From: Ipomoea triloba
Lineage: Eukaryota > Streptophyta > Magnoliopsida > Solanales > Convolvulaceae
Reading direction: 5' to 3'
NCBI RefSeq assembly: GCF_003576645.1
Contig: NC_044921.1
Location: 26,931,951 to 26,995,950 of the forward strand
DNA: 64,000 nt
The notes below the pieces were generated by a model. That model saw only the letters and a program-made list of their open reading frames with translations, was not told the DNA's origin and searched no databases. Of the stretch, positions 21,450 through 33,171 are shown piece by piece. Within the stretch, counting starts at the first letter, position 1, and the number at the start of each line of letters is the position of its first letter. The position numbers and the translations under genes are program-made.

Positions 21450-22463
21450 AAAGTGTTAAATTAGCCTCCTAAGTATAGTAGATAGTGCAATTAAGCCCCT
21501 AAGTGAATAAAACTCCAATAAAGCTCCATAAACCGGCAAAAAAGTTCAATTGAGTCATAAATGACTTGTTTAGCAAGTTACTACTCCTTGGGTTGAAATT
21601 AAGTGCAAAATTTTTTAATTTGTATCACATTTGATCTTACTATCAAATTAATTTGTATATATAAAATGATTAGGACTGCCGACATTTTGTTTTTGTTTTT
21701 TTTAATTATTTAAAATTATTATTTTTATATTATTAAAATAGTTTTGTAAAATTATTTTAAATAATTTAAAAATAATTATTTTAAATAATTAAAAAATAAA
21801 AACAAAAAGGAAAAATTGTAATTTTCGTCTCTTTACTAATAAAACATTAGGGACAAAATTTACAATTTTAGTATAATTCAGTGACGAAAAGTGAGGTCGA
21901 AATGTGAGCATGGTCTTTCATGCTCACTTTTCGTTCCTGAGTTATACTAAAGTTGTAAATTTTGTCCCTAATGTTTTATTAGTAACGCGACGAAAAGTAC
22001 AACACCAATGATAACTTAAGAACGAAAAGTGAGTATGACCAACACCTAGGAACGAATTCTACAATTACCCTATAACCTATAAACAAAAAGTGCATTTTTT
22101 TTAATGTTTTGTTGTTTTTAATTATTTAAAATAATTTTACAAATCTCTTTTAATAATATAAAAATAATTGTGTTAAATAATTTAAAAAACAAACAAAAAG
22201 TCGACAGAGGACTGCCGACTTTTGTTTTTGTTTTTTTAAAGAAAAGTTTTATTTAAAATATAAATTAATTTGATAGAAGGATAAAATGTGATACAATTAC
22301 AAACTTTTACATTTAATTTCAACCTAAAGAGTAGTAACCTGCTAAACAAATCATTTAGGATTCAATTAAATTTTTATACCGATTTAAGAGGCTTTAATGA
22401 AACTTTTTTTAATTAGGGGCTCAATAGCACAATTCACTATTCGTAGGGGTAATTTGACACTTT
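21450..22463. mobile_element. Inverted-repeat DNA element (~1 kb), probable MITE/MULE
   Basis: The outer arms of about 220 bp are near complements: left starts 'aaagtgttaaattagcc', right ends 'ggtaatttgacacttt'. They share blocks such as the complement of 'gttgaaattaagtgc' and 'tatcaaattaatttgta'. No transposase and no clear target duplication were seen, so the superfamily is open. Confidence 0.65.
21835..21983. repeat. Long hairpin nested in the inverted-repeat element
   Basis: The arms of about 60 bp ('taataaaacattagggac...aaaagtgag' and its complement) are near-perfect, around a short loop that itself has a GTGAGCATG/CATGCTCAC pair. It would fold into one long RNA hairpin. Confidence 0.8.
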
Positions 22464-22751
22464 TTTATTATTATTATAATAAAAATTTCTGATCATGAAA
22501 TGAGTGTAGTCTGTACTCTATAGAGAGAGCATTGGAAAGTGCAGACAAAGAAAGACACCAAAAGTGATGCACGTGAACTAGGGCGGTATGGTCTGAGCGG
22601 TACTGGGTAGGAGCTGCCAATTTTTGCTAGTTGGCATTTGGCAGGCAGCTTTTCTACGATTCCATCAATCTTGACAAATAATTAAATTTGAATTACATAT
22701 TAAAAATTTAATTTCATTATTTAATACGTGAAAAATAATTATTAAAAATAT
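22464..22751. other. Intergenic spacer
   Basis: About 190 bp of moderately complex unique-looking sequence (22490-22680) followed by AT-rich sequence. No frame or repeat recognised. Confidence 0.5.
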
Positions 22752-23160
22752 GAGTTAATTCAACCAAAGACTTCTTGTTACCTGTGACAATTCTCAAGAT
22801 TATTGTTTTTGTCAATTAACTTCTAGACTATTATTTTTTGGATACTTTTAATCTTTCTCATGACCTTTTCTACTTTTAGTAAGTGACATTTTTGTCTCTA
22901 TATATTTTTCTTTTGTTATTTTTTTTTTCAGTTTCAACTGGTTTAATTGGTTTAAGACTCTATTAAAAATCGGTTGAAAAATATAGTTACTAAAAGTCAG
23001 AGGTTGCCTAAAATGCCCTTACTAAAAATAGGAACAGTCATGGGAAGGACTAAAATTGTCCCAAAAATATTAGTCGAGAATGTTAAATAACAAAAGCGAT
23101 AGTCTAGGACTAAATTTGGATTTGCCATCAAATATAAGGGACCTCTGATGGAATTAACTC
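22752..23160. mobile_element. Short Mutator-like MITE related to the 15.3-kb element
   Basis: It starts 'gagttaattcaaccaaag' and ends 'gatggaattaactc'. The arms match those of the element at 15312-16472 ('attgtttttgtcaattaac', 'ggatacttttaatctt'). The flanks ttaaaaatat (22742-22751) and ttaaacatat (23161-23170) form a 10-bp direct repeat with one mismatch. It looks like a deletion derivative of the larger element. Confidence 0.8.
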
Positions 23161-23170
23161 TTAAACATAT

Positions 23171-23871
23171 TAATTTTTTTGATTGGTTAAATTTAAAATT
23201 GTAATGAAAAATAAATATAAAGATAAATATGTCTTTACACAATAATAATGATAATAAAATTAATAATAATTTATAAATTACAATATTAACATTTAAAATA
23301 ATTACATATTTTATTAAAATAATATAATAAATATTATCATACATATTTGGTCCGGAAAGAGATATGGAGAAGAGAGAAGAACAAAGAACAAACTAGAGAG
23401 AAGAAAAAGGAAGAAAAACAAAAAACGAAAAAAGGCCATGTTTGGTAACATACTTATTAGCTAATTTTGATTTGTTGGACCACTATTAACTGTTTGCCTT
23501 GATCAAACAGTCAGTATGTGTGTTTGGTTATTCAGCTTTTTGTAACAGCGTATTGCTCCGTAACATTAAAACTCAAAAAGTTGCTCAAAGCAATTTTTTT
23601 GATAAACTTTTTGAGAAAAATAAATTATTTTTTTTCAGAACACCCGTCAATAATTTTTTCTTAAAAAAAAAAAGACTGTGTAGACGGCTTCAACAATCCT
23701 GTCTCCTAGTCCCGTTACTCTCATTGTCTCTTCATGGTATTAGGCAACGAGGTGCTTGAGCTTGTTGTCTAGTACCGTGAAGGTAATTAGCAATGTGACA
23801 TGTGATTACTAATTATTGTTCATATCTTTTTTAATATAAATTCTATAATAATATTATTATATATTATTATT

Positions 23872-23902
<31 letters not shown>

Positions 23903-24370
23903 GTTTTACGGCTGCACTCAATCGTTTCAACTAGCTAACACTACCGTAGAACTTAGAGAAATTATTAAGGAAGAAATACAAGCACAATCTAGAAAATAAT
24001 TATACTTGCATTCAAAGTTGGACCCTTAACAATGTGATCCTAGAGGGTATTTATACAAGAATAATAAACCTACACAAGGAAATAAGGAGGAATCTTAACA
24101 AATATAAATTTAGAAAGGTAATTTAAGCTGCCCAACCGCCATAGGAGTTACCAAAATCTAGAATAGGAAAGAATCCCCAGATTTCGCCAAAGATAACAAA
24201 TTCTGCACAATCATCGCTTTTTAAGGCGCACCTAGTTGGGCACCACCTCCCAACTACCTACGCAGAATGGGCCACGCAAGTCATTCAACCCGGGCTACAC
24301 ATCGCAACAGGCTGGTCAATCAGTAGGCTCTAGATACTGGTCTTCTCGGGTCGGGTACCTCAGTCGGGGT
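23171..24370. other. Spacer with purine-rich stretch, TTG microsatellite and unidentified repeat
   Basis: It contains a GA-rich patch (23355-23435), 'ggccatgtttggtaacata', which recalls hAT MITE ends, and (TTG)n at about 23872-23903. From about 23905 there is GC-richer sequence of the kind seen near gypsy and copia ends. No frame was assignable. Confidence 0.45.
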
Positions 24371-24604
24371 ATCCATCACTAGTCCCTCACTTTCTCGATC
24401 TCTTGGTAGGCAACGATTAGGGAAAGTAATCTTTCAAGCAAGATCCTCTAGGTGCACTACTTACAAGAATACAGTTAGTCACCTTGTCAATCTTGCAGTG
24501 TTGCTGAACACAACACGGTTTCCCGGTCGGGCTATAATTTGATAGATTCATCATCCGGACGGGTTGCGTTTTCCTGGCTGGTCTCACTTTTCCCGACTGG
24601 TTTA
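24371..24604. repeat. Copy 1 of a diverged ~235-bp repeat (partner at 26645)
   Basis: It starts 'atccatcactagtccctcac' and shares 'agttagtcaccttgt', 'cccggtcgggctata' and 'tcctggctggtctcactttt' with 26645-26880 at roughly 85-90 percent. The partner leads into a Tat-like gypsy element, so this is probably a second LTR fragment of that family. Confidence 0.7.
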
Positions 24605-24649
24605 TCATTGTGCCTCCTTGATTCTCGCCGGTTACTGTTTCAGGAATGG

Positions 24650-26644
24650 CTGTAGTGGAGTTTTTGCTTTAGAGTAAGTACCACCAAATTATTATTATTT
24701 TTTAATAAAAGTATTTTTTCTAAGTGTTTATTTTGAATTGTGTATAAATATATTTTGTGTGGTATATATATTATGGTGATTTTATGGTATTTAGAAGGAA
24801 GGATTAAAATTCATTGTAGCCATTATTTGAGAAAATTTTGACTGGCGCAGTTTGAAAACAAAATTCATGAAAAATACTTTTTGAATTCCGTTTGGTCTGA
24901 AATTTTTTTAGTGAACCTAAACTTATGATTATTGATGTCTATACAAATATTTTGTGAAAAATATGCTCCAATTTTCCTAGAAATTTTCGTATAGTTTCGA
25001 CAGTGTGCTGTCAGTAAAATTTCTGTTTCACGTAGTGTTGGGAAAATTTTTGAGAAAAATACTTCCTGACCTTGGATTGACTTAAAACATTTTGTGTATA
25101 ATATAGACACTCTGTACTTTTTTCCTGGAAAATTTTGTGTTAAAATATGTTATCGATTTTCCTCAGAAAATTCTACAATCCAGGTCATAAGTTCTGAAAT
25201 TTCTGTCAGTATCAGTTTCTTGTGTCTTGTTGATTATTTGAGTCATTGTGAAGTTGTTTACTTGAGACTATATGCATGTGTGTTGGTTCCAATGGTTGGA
25301 ATATTATGTTGATGGGAAGCATATAGACATTTCGGGAAAACGCATATATTTGTATATGAAGTTCAATTGAATGTTGTTAGTAGCCTATGTTTTAGTTGGC
25401 TAATAAGCTTATGATTGAATTTTGAAAATCTACTATTTTGGAGTGTTATATGAGAAATATTGTTATTATTATCTTTATAAAGATAGAGGATAAAAGTTTT
25501 TTTTTGGGTTGTTATGCCCTTAATGAATTTTAAGACATGTGTAGTATCTTGTTATGAAATTCTAGATACTTGGGTTAAAATTCAGTTTGTTGTGGAGTAA
25601 GCAGTAGAAACATATCCTTTCTCACTAGGACTTTTAGTCCTGTTATTTTGATGAGTGGTTAGAGGAGTCAACCACTAGGGTATTTACCCTGTTGAGTAGT
25701 CAGTAGAAACGTATCCTGGCTACTAGGACTAGTTACTACTTATTGGACTTGGAAACCCATTGGGGGTGTGCACACTTTAAGGTATTAGTTATGTTCCACT
25801 TAAATGAGATTTATGCATAGTGTTCAGTAGAGTGATTACTGTCCACTAGGGCTTATTAAGTACGACCCTGCCCATTATTTGAGATTGAATGGGATTTTGT
25901 GTAGTGTTCAGTAGAGTGATTATTGTTCACTAGGGCTTGATGAAACAAGACCCGGCCCATTGTATTGAGATTGGTGTTCCTCCATATATATATATATATA
26001 TATATATATATTGAAAAATATATTACTTTTTAAAGGTTCCTAAAAATTTTATTGTGGAAAATATTGATTTGGAAATTATGAATTATGAGTATTTTTGGGG
26101 AAGTATGAGTTTGGGAAATCTTGAGTATTTATTTGAGAACTATGAGTACTTGAATATTGTGAGTATTGCTTATTTGCAACTATATGTACCAATAATATTA
26201 ATATACACATTTATGCTTATTATTATCTACAAACTCTGCTCCTCTGTGACATGTGTAAATAGTTATTTTAGGAGGTGAATTAAATCTTACTTAGCTTTGC
26301 ATTAACTTTGGATACTCTTTGAATATTTTCAGGTATATCTACATGAGTATGGATTATGAGTGCGATTCACATCTTCCTAGACAATTGTTTAAAGTTTTAT
26401 TTTAATAGAAAATCTATTATTGTTGTTAGACAGTTGTATTACAGTTAATGAACTAGTATTAGTTCTAGGCTGGTATTTTTAAGTTCGGTTTTAGCTTGTG
26501 TGTTTAGATATAAGTTGTATCTATGCGTGGCGGTAGCACTCTCTATTCTCTTTAGTTTTGTTTTTTGCTTCCGCAATTATTTTTGCTTTAAAAAAAAGTA
26601 TGTATTTTCAAGAGTTTCTCTAGTTTAAAAATGGGGGTGTTACA
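24650..26644 (+). mobile_element. Gypsy-type LTR (Q family), left border uncertain
   Basis: The right end has the Tekay-like LTR signature: 'cttacttagctttgcatt', 'tgcgtggcggtagcactct', 'gcttccgcaa' and the terminal 'tgggggtgttaca' at 26644. The body has the 'cactagg..ttttagtcctg' and 'gtagtcagtagaaacgtatcctggctacta' type blocks shared with 54.6-54.8 kb. It includes two 84-bp tandem units (25806-25973) and a TA run (25984-26011). No primer site follows, so it is a solo or truncated LTR. Confidence 0.6.
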
Positions 26645-26971
26645 ATCCATCACTAGTCCCTCACTTTCTCGAGCTCTTGAGAGGCAACGACTTAGGAAAG
26701 TAATCCTTCATGTAGGTTCTTCCAGGTGCACTGCTTACAAGCAAGCAGTTAGTCACCTTGTTAATCTTGTAGTGTAGCTGAACACAGCATGACCTCCCGG
26801 TCGGGCTATATATAATTTGATAGATTCGTCCTCCCGATCGGTTCCGTTTTCCTGGCTGGTCTCACTTTTCCTGATTGGTTATGCAACGATCACCATAAAT
26901 GCGGTGTAATCACCGTCTCGTTTGCCAACTGTTACGACCGGCTCCCCAGCCGTATGATCCTCTACATGTAT
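26645..26971 (+). mobile_element. Tat-like gypsy LTR, part left of a nested solo LTR
   Basis: This is copy 2 of the 24371 repeat. It continues at 30496 once the 3.5-kb insertion at 26972-30490 is removed. The bases TGTAT at 26967-26971 are duplicated at 30491-30495. Confidence 0.65.
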
Positions 26972-29914
26972 TGTAACACCCCAATTTTCAACTCTTACAT
27001 TTATTACAAAATCCCTAATAATACATCGCGGAAGCTTACATCTAACCAGCAGAAAACTGGGTGTTACCGCCACGCTTAGGTATCTCTCCTATACCCAAAC
27101 GTTAAGGCTAAACTTACAACATCGACATCCACTTCCATCCTGTTCAGAGCTCATCGGGCTACTGGAGCCCACACTAGACAACATCTGTTAACAGAAAACA
27201 CATTGAAGTGTAGTTAGCGCGACGGCTAAGTAAGGGAAATCCATTGTCACTTAAAAGTAGACAAAGGTTTGAAAACACAAATAATTTGGAAGTTCGTAAA
27301 GTTTTTACCCATGATTTGAAAACCTACCTGCAACCAAATGATTCACAGATAGTATAGTAACGTATACACGTTAAATCATGTAAAGTTTTTCTCAGTTAAA
27401 TACAATGGCATAACTGCCGCTCAAAATCATTTTCATGTCTTTCAGACGGATTTGCAAACCTTCTCATTTCCAGGAATTTCATCATTTTCACGATACACGC
27501 ATGAATTTTCACAACCATACTTGACATCTTCACAATATCCCATTTTCTCAGACATCACTCGACTAGTTTCTTGGAACTAGTATCACATATCTCATCATAG
27601 TCATTGATTCAACCATTACTTGTGAAAACTCGACTTAGTTTCATTTCAAAGTATGAGGCCTTATAGGAAATGTTGAATATTCCTTGTCGTCGACCGATTG
27701 AACCTGGAACATGGGCTTGCGGTCATTACCCAAGTTCTCTTCTCGGTCCCTTGGACGATGGTTCATTAAAATGGCCCCTAGTGTGGCCCCGCCTAGGTCC
27801 ATTAAAATGACACCAACCCGGAGACGACGGAGTCAATACGCTTAAGTGTGCACACCCCCACAGTCTAGCCATACATGAGTGACATAGAGACTCGGCGAAT
27901 AGACTTCGCCTAAGTACGAATACAACTGTACATATTTCAATGACAACCTTCGGTAATTATAGCCCGAGGTAAAAAGACAACAAGGTCCTCGCAACTCCTT
28001 GAAACTAAGGTTTTATTCATTTTAACATCATTTTCTCATCATTCCAGTAAGGTACACACTCACTAAAAATGGTATTTTCCCCAAAATAAGGTTTTGACAA
28101 CCTGTTTACCAAAATAGCGTACGTTCTGCAACGTATGTTTTAATAAACATTTTACCTGCCCAAAGGCTTTTCAAGCGTAGCTCAAGTACGAGCAAAAATT
28201 GGAAGAAAACACAGCTGAACACAAGCTGGTCACTCATCGGATACTTATATATTCTACTAACACTACATATCTCCATTCCCAATACTTATTCCTTATCATG
28301 AACTTCAGTCCATCTTACAATCCAATCATCATCGGTAATCCATAATCATGGTTCCACCATTAACTAATAATAGATAGTTATCCTTGTCACTATCGACATC
28401 AACAACTTCCACCATGATCAACACCATTAGATCATAACTTGAGGATATCGCACATCCATAATCGATACTTAGTCACCCATAATCCAACAATTGACCTTAA
28501 TCACTCTTAAGTATTAATTATTGTCATTAGTAACTACTAACCTTGTAATCCATCATCGACAACAAGTCAACAACATTATAACATCATTATCAAGTCATCG
28601 AAAGCATAACACCATTATTAACCATAATCCATAATTATCCATTAATCTAAACCATTAATTCATAATCACCAATTCATAACTCATGTACCATAATTATAGC
28701 ATTATATATCACCACCATAATTATAATTCAACATCTTAGCTCAACAACATAATGACATCACCATCATCAATAACGTTATCCATCATTCCATCATCCTCAT
28801 TTAATTCCATCATTAATCCAATCTTTAATCATAATCCTTATAAGCTCATAATCTTCATAACTTTCCTTATTTATTAATAAGCATAATAGTTCCTAATCAC
28901 CATTTTAATCACTAATCACCAACCTTAACCATAATTCATAATTGATTTCCACCTTAAATCAATAAACCATAACCCATATGCATAATTACCCTCAGTAGTC
29001 TTAACCCATCAATATTGTAATCCTTACTTATTTATGATGCCCATAACTCATATTTAGTCCACAATTTCTCACCTTCAACAACTTACCCATCTATACTTAA
29101 CATAAATCTTTAGTCCGTAGTCCAACATTATCCTCATCACTAGGCTTCAACGTGAACCAAATCACCATAATTAATCATTAAGTACTCTTAATCATCACCT
29201 TAATCCACCATCATTAATTAACAAAATTCATTATTGCCCATAAATCACCATTAAACTTTAAGTACCCCTTAAATCCATCGTTAATATACTCATAAGCTAT
29301 TAATCATCCAAGAACCACCATCTCATAATCTATTTGCCAACATCCATATTCATAACAACTTTAACAACACCATTAATGAGAACTCACCAACACAACATTT
29401 TGTACATATATATTATGTAAAATACAATTACATATATATTATACATACCACATGTACATAACAATTTTACTTAGATCTCATAATATTTCAACCAAACAAT
29501 CAATTATCCAATTTCAAGTGACTAAACCGACTTAAGGGATTCCTTACCTTCCGGAAGTGTACTAATACCGTAGGATGAATCTTGAGTTTTTTCCCCAAAT
29601 TTCACCTTAAAACCCTAAGATTCCACCAACAACATAACACAATATTTAAGAAATCTTAACTTAGATTCATGTTATAGGAGGAAAAATAAAGCTATTTACC
29701 GAATATAATTGAAGTTTTACCGAATAGTTTGAGAGATCTATGAAGAACTTGGCTATGGAAGCTAGCTTTAATGGAGGAAAAATGGTGAAGATCACTCTCT
29801 CTCTCTCTCCCTCTCTCTCGCTCTCTCTCTCTTTCTCACGAAATTGAAATGGGAATGAAGAAATGAAATTTCCTTCATATATCTTATCCCATATATATAT
29901 ACATACGTAATATG

Positions 29915-29970
<56 letters not shown>

Positions 29971-30490
29971 TATGGGATGCTTATCCAAACTCATCTCTTA
30001 AAATTAATATTTTAATTACATGGTAAAAATTGTGACACTTGTCACAACCTTGTGGTTCAAAAAATAAAAATCTTCCAACTTATCAGTTGTGGTCCAAACA
30101 GATAAAGTTTCGGTGGAAAATAATTTAAATAGGAAGAATTTTGAAACCAAAAATTTCTCCCAGACTAAACCTCAAAATTGGGCTAGGTTCGGTACACCGC
30201 GAAATATAGCGATACTACGATCACAATAAATTTCCACTGCTACGGGCTAATTTAATTGAATAGGAAATTCAAGCTTAATAGTATGGTGCCTAATAATCCA
30301 TTTCTTAGGAAATCTGAGCTGAAAATTCGTTCTTAAAAATTTTACGGTTCGTGATCGGTACGTAGGTTCGCAGCTTAATAACAACTATACTCACCTAAAA
30401 AAATCCTTTTGAAGTATCGGGAGATCATAACTCATGTATGTCAATACCTTAGGATAAAATAATAATGTTAATAAAATACAGGGTATTACA
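26972..30490 (-). mobile_element. 3.5-kb solo LTR with 5-bp target duplication (minus orientation)
   Basis: The insert begins TGTAACACCCC and ends GGGTATTACA, with TG...CA ends on both strands. It is flanked by a perfect TGTAT duplication (26967-26971 and 30491-30495). 'catcgcggaagcttac' near its left end is the complement of the 'cgcttccgc' found near the 3' ends of related LTRs, so it reads right to left. There is no internal region, so it is a solo LTR from LTR-LTR recombination. It contains a (CT)n run (29789-29833), an (AAT)n run (29919-29966) and a G-poor tract of about 1.2 kb. Confidence 0.88.
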
Positions 30491-30495
30491 TGTAT

Positions 30496-31964
30496 CGCAA
30501 TCCAAACGCCCAATCATCTCTATAAATACCATTCGCCTTTCCACTCTTCTTCTTTTCAGTATCCTTCTCCTCTTGGCGACTTCGCTCCTTGCTTGCTTTT
30601 CCGGCCATCTTTCTCCTCCCTTTAAAGGTCAGTTTCTTTCCCCTTCCTCATTTTCTGCAACACTTTTAACCTCTTTGCAATGTCGTCCTCCGGCACTTCG
30701 TCCCCTTCTTCATCCCCTCGTCGCCAAGGCGACACCATTTTCCCGGCGACCTCTTCTTCTTCTTGCCCAGCGACTGCCGCCCCCAAGCCACCTCCGTGGC
30801 CTGGATCATTGAGAAAGATCCGAGCTACTTTGAGAACTTGGACCAGCCGATTGCTCGTTGATCCTCCATTTCCATTGTTGATTACAACCACGCCTGCCGG
30901 TTACTTGGCCCAGCGGCGGAGACTCAAGAAGCTGGTCAGCACCCAATCTTAAACGCACGCTCTCTTGAACTACTATGGGTTGGTGCCCGGGCTGGTGCCC
31001 AGTTTCCTCACCGTTCTTCATCGCCTCAAGAGGGAGGCTTCTTTGGCTCTTTTTCACCAATTTTTCCAACAGAATGCGGTTGGTACAATGGACCCCAAGT
31101 ATGTACAAATCCGTGATCGGAAAGGTCGTAAAATTTTGGATAAGTTAGAGTCCTCCCATAAGGGCTGGAAATAGGAGTTCTTATTTGTTCGACTGGCTGC
31201 TCTGTACCCGGCCTTTGACTTCCCACTAACTTAGGTTGCCTCTTACTATCGCCTTGATAGATGGCCGCCTTGCTCGACTGACCTCGAGTAGCTGGTCAAG
31301 GCCCTGATTGAGGGGGAACCCCTCTCGACTCGTCACTGTCCCGCCTTAGCGCCATGCAAAGGGCTGGTCTATTGCCCGAAGGAACACAAGTAATATAGGT
31401 TTGCCCTTTTTTGCCTTTTCCTGACTGCTTGCCTATTGTTCGTGCTTCTTATTCTTCTACTTTCTCTTTTTTAGGCAATAACGACACTGAGTAGTGTTCT
31501 AGTGGTTCGGAAGAAGAGGCTGAGCAAGACGAGTTGATCGCTCATCATTCGCCCTCCCGTGCTACGGTGGCCACCGCTGAAGAAGCTATCGCTCTTTCCT
31601 CCGAGGACGATCAGCCTCCCACCTCCGCTGCTATGGCTGACCACAAAGTACATCTCATTGCATAAGGATTAGCTCGCCTGACTGCCACTGAGAAGGGCAA
31701 TGGTGTGGCAACTGCCGGCTACACACCACCCCTAAGCATGCATAGCTCGGTCCCAATAGTCATCGGTGGGTCCGCGATTGCTACCGCCCGAGCCGCCGTG
31801 CCTCTTGCTCGTCGATTAGGAAGGAAGCACCCCAACGAAACTATTATCGAGCCCTCGACTGCCATGAGGATATTGGTCGGCCTGGAGGCTAACGAGGGCG
31901 AAACCATCCACAGTGGGTGAGTGGCTGGACAAGGTCACCGTTCCTCACGACTTGGACTCCATTG
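30496..31964 (+). pseudogene. Tat-like gypsy leader and first ORF ('putative gypsy type transposon' domain), decayed
   Basis: A TATA box (tataaatacc, 30521-30530) belongs to the LTR split by the solo LTR. A Ser/Pro-rich start (ATG 30680, 'MSSSGTSSPSSSP') is followed in shifting frames by 'LLVDPPFPLLITT' and 'KKLVS', then 'NYYGLVPGLVPSFLTVLHRL' and 'FHQFFQQNA' (30965-31090). That is the pattern I know from the Pfam family named putative gypsy type transposon, found in Tat/Ogre elements. Stops follow at 31172 and later, then an acidic Ser/Glu/Ala-rich tail to about 31960. It is non-functional and is ended by element B. Confidence 0.65.
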
Positions 31965-31965
31965 T

Positions 31966-33102
31966 GCCAAATTGTAATTTTAAAAATTCCCTATTTTATT
32001 TTTAAAGTATAGCTATTTGACCCGAAAGTCAAAATGATGGCTTAGAATTGTACGAATTAGTATAAAATAGAGTTCACCATGTCATCATACTTGCAAATCA
32101 TTTGCTTCCATTACACCATATGAGATCTAGTAGAGGAATGTAAAAGACCCAAATATCTTTACAAGAAGGTATAAGTTCCTAACCCAAGCTAAGAAATTTT
32201 ATTTTTAAGCTTAAGCTTGAGGCAGAAGAGGAAGTTGTCGTGTAAGTTGGTAAAAGAATACTCAAGGTCAAAGGTCAAATGAATGCCTAAGAAGAGGGTG
32301 GAAGTTTGGAGTGTCTAAACCTATACCATACACTATCAATGCCAAAGTATGATCAAATATATTGTTTCGATCTTAAGAATTAATGAGTTAATATGGTAGA
32401 TTAGTTAAAGACTTGAGTATTATACTTATGGGTTTAGAGTTTGAATCCCACTTATATTATTTTAGTCTTTGGAGGCGATTGAAAGGACTTGGAGTGCATG
32501 TTGTGGTGGAAGTTTGGAGAGTAGCAAGGAGTTGTGAAATCCTTGGTTGACTGTAGCTTTTTGCGAGATGGGTGTGAGGCGCTCGGAGTTGAGTGTAAAT
32601 TTGTGTTAGACATTCGGGAAGTGTTTGGGTGGCACTAGTGTTCACTATTTGTATATGAGTGAGCGAGATAGTGAATTCCCTCCTTGGAGTGAAAGGAGAA
32701 GAGTGGATTAGGAGGATTACACCACCTCTGAACCACTATAAATCTCCCTCTCTATTTACTTTACAACACTTTACTTATTTTGCATATTTAACTCACTAAC
32801 CCATTTCATACTGTGTTGATTTATCTATCTGAGTTTGTGTGTTCCCACGTTTGCATGTGAACCAAACTTTGCATATTGTTATTTGAGCTATTCAGGATAT
32901 TCCATGGTGTTGCATGCGAGATATCTCTTCAATTTTACGTGGTTTTTATTTATAGCACTTTACCGTTCGTATATTCCGCTGTGCATTTCAAGTTGAATTT
33001 ATTCACTTGGAATTATTTTGTTTAAAGTATTATAAAATTTTAAATTGTTAGAGAAGTTTATTCACTCCCTCTAGACTTTTCACCACCCAATCAGGACCAA
33101 GA
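31966..33102 (+). repeat. 5' LTR of element B
   Basis: It aligns with the 3' LTR (38904 onward) from 'gccaaattgtaatttt' to 'aggaccaaga', just before the primer site. It lacks the first about 37 bp and about 0.6 kb of the 3' LTR middle. A TATA box (TATAAATC, 32737-32744) lies about 360 bp before the LTR end and is mutated to tgtaaatc in the 3' LTR. Confidence 0.75.
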
Positions 33103-33104
33103 AA

Positions 33105-33116
33105 TGGTATCAGAGC
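33105..33116 (+). promoter_or_regulatory. Primer-binding site of element B (initiator-Met tRNA)
   Basis: TGGTATCAGAGC lies two bases after the LTR end and is complementary to the 3' end of plant initiator-Met tRNA. Confidence 0.9.
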
Positions 33117-33171
33117 AGTTGTTTATTTAAGTCAATATTTGACTACTAGGCAGAGATCTCAAAGCTTCAAA

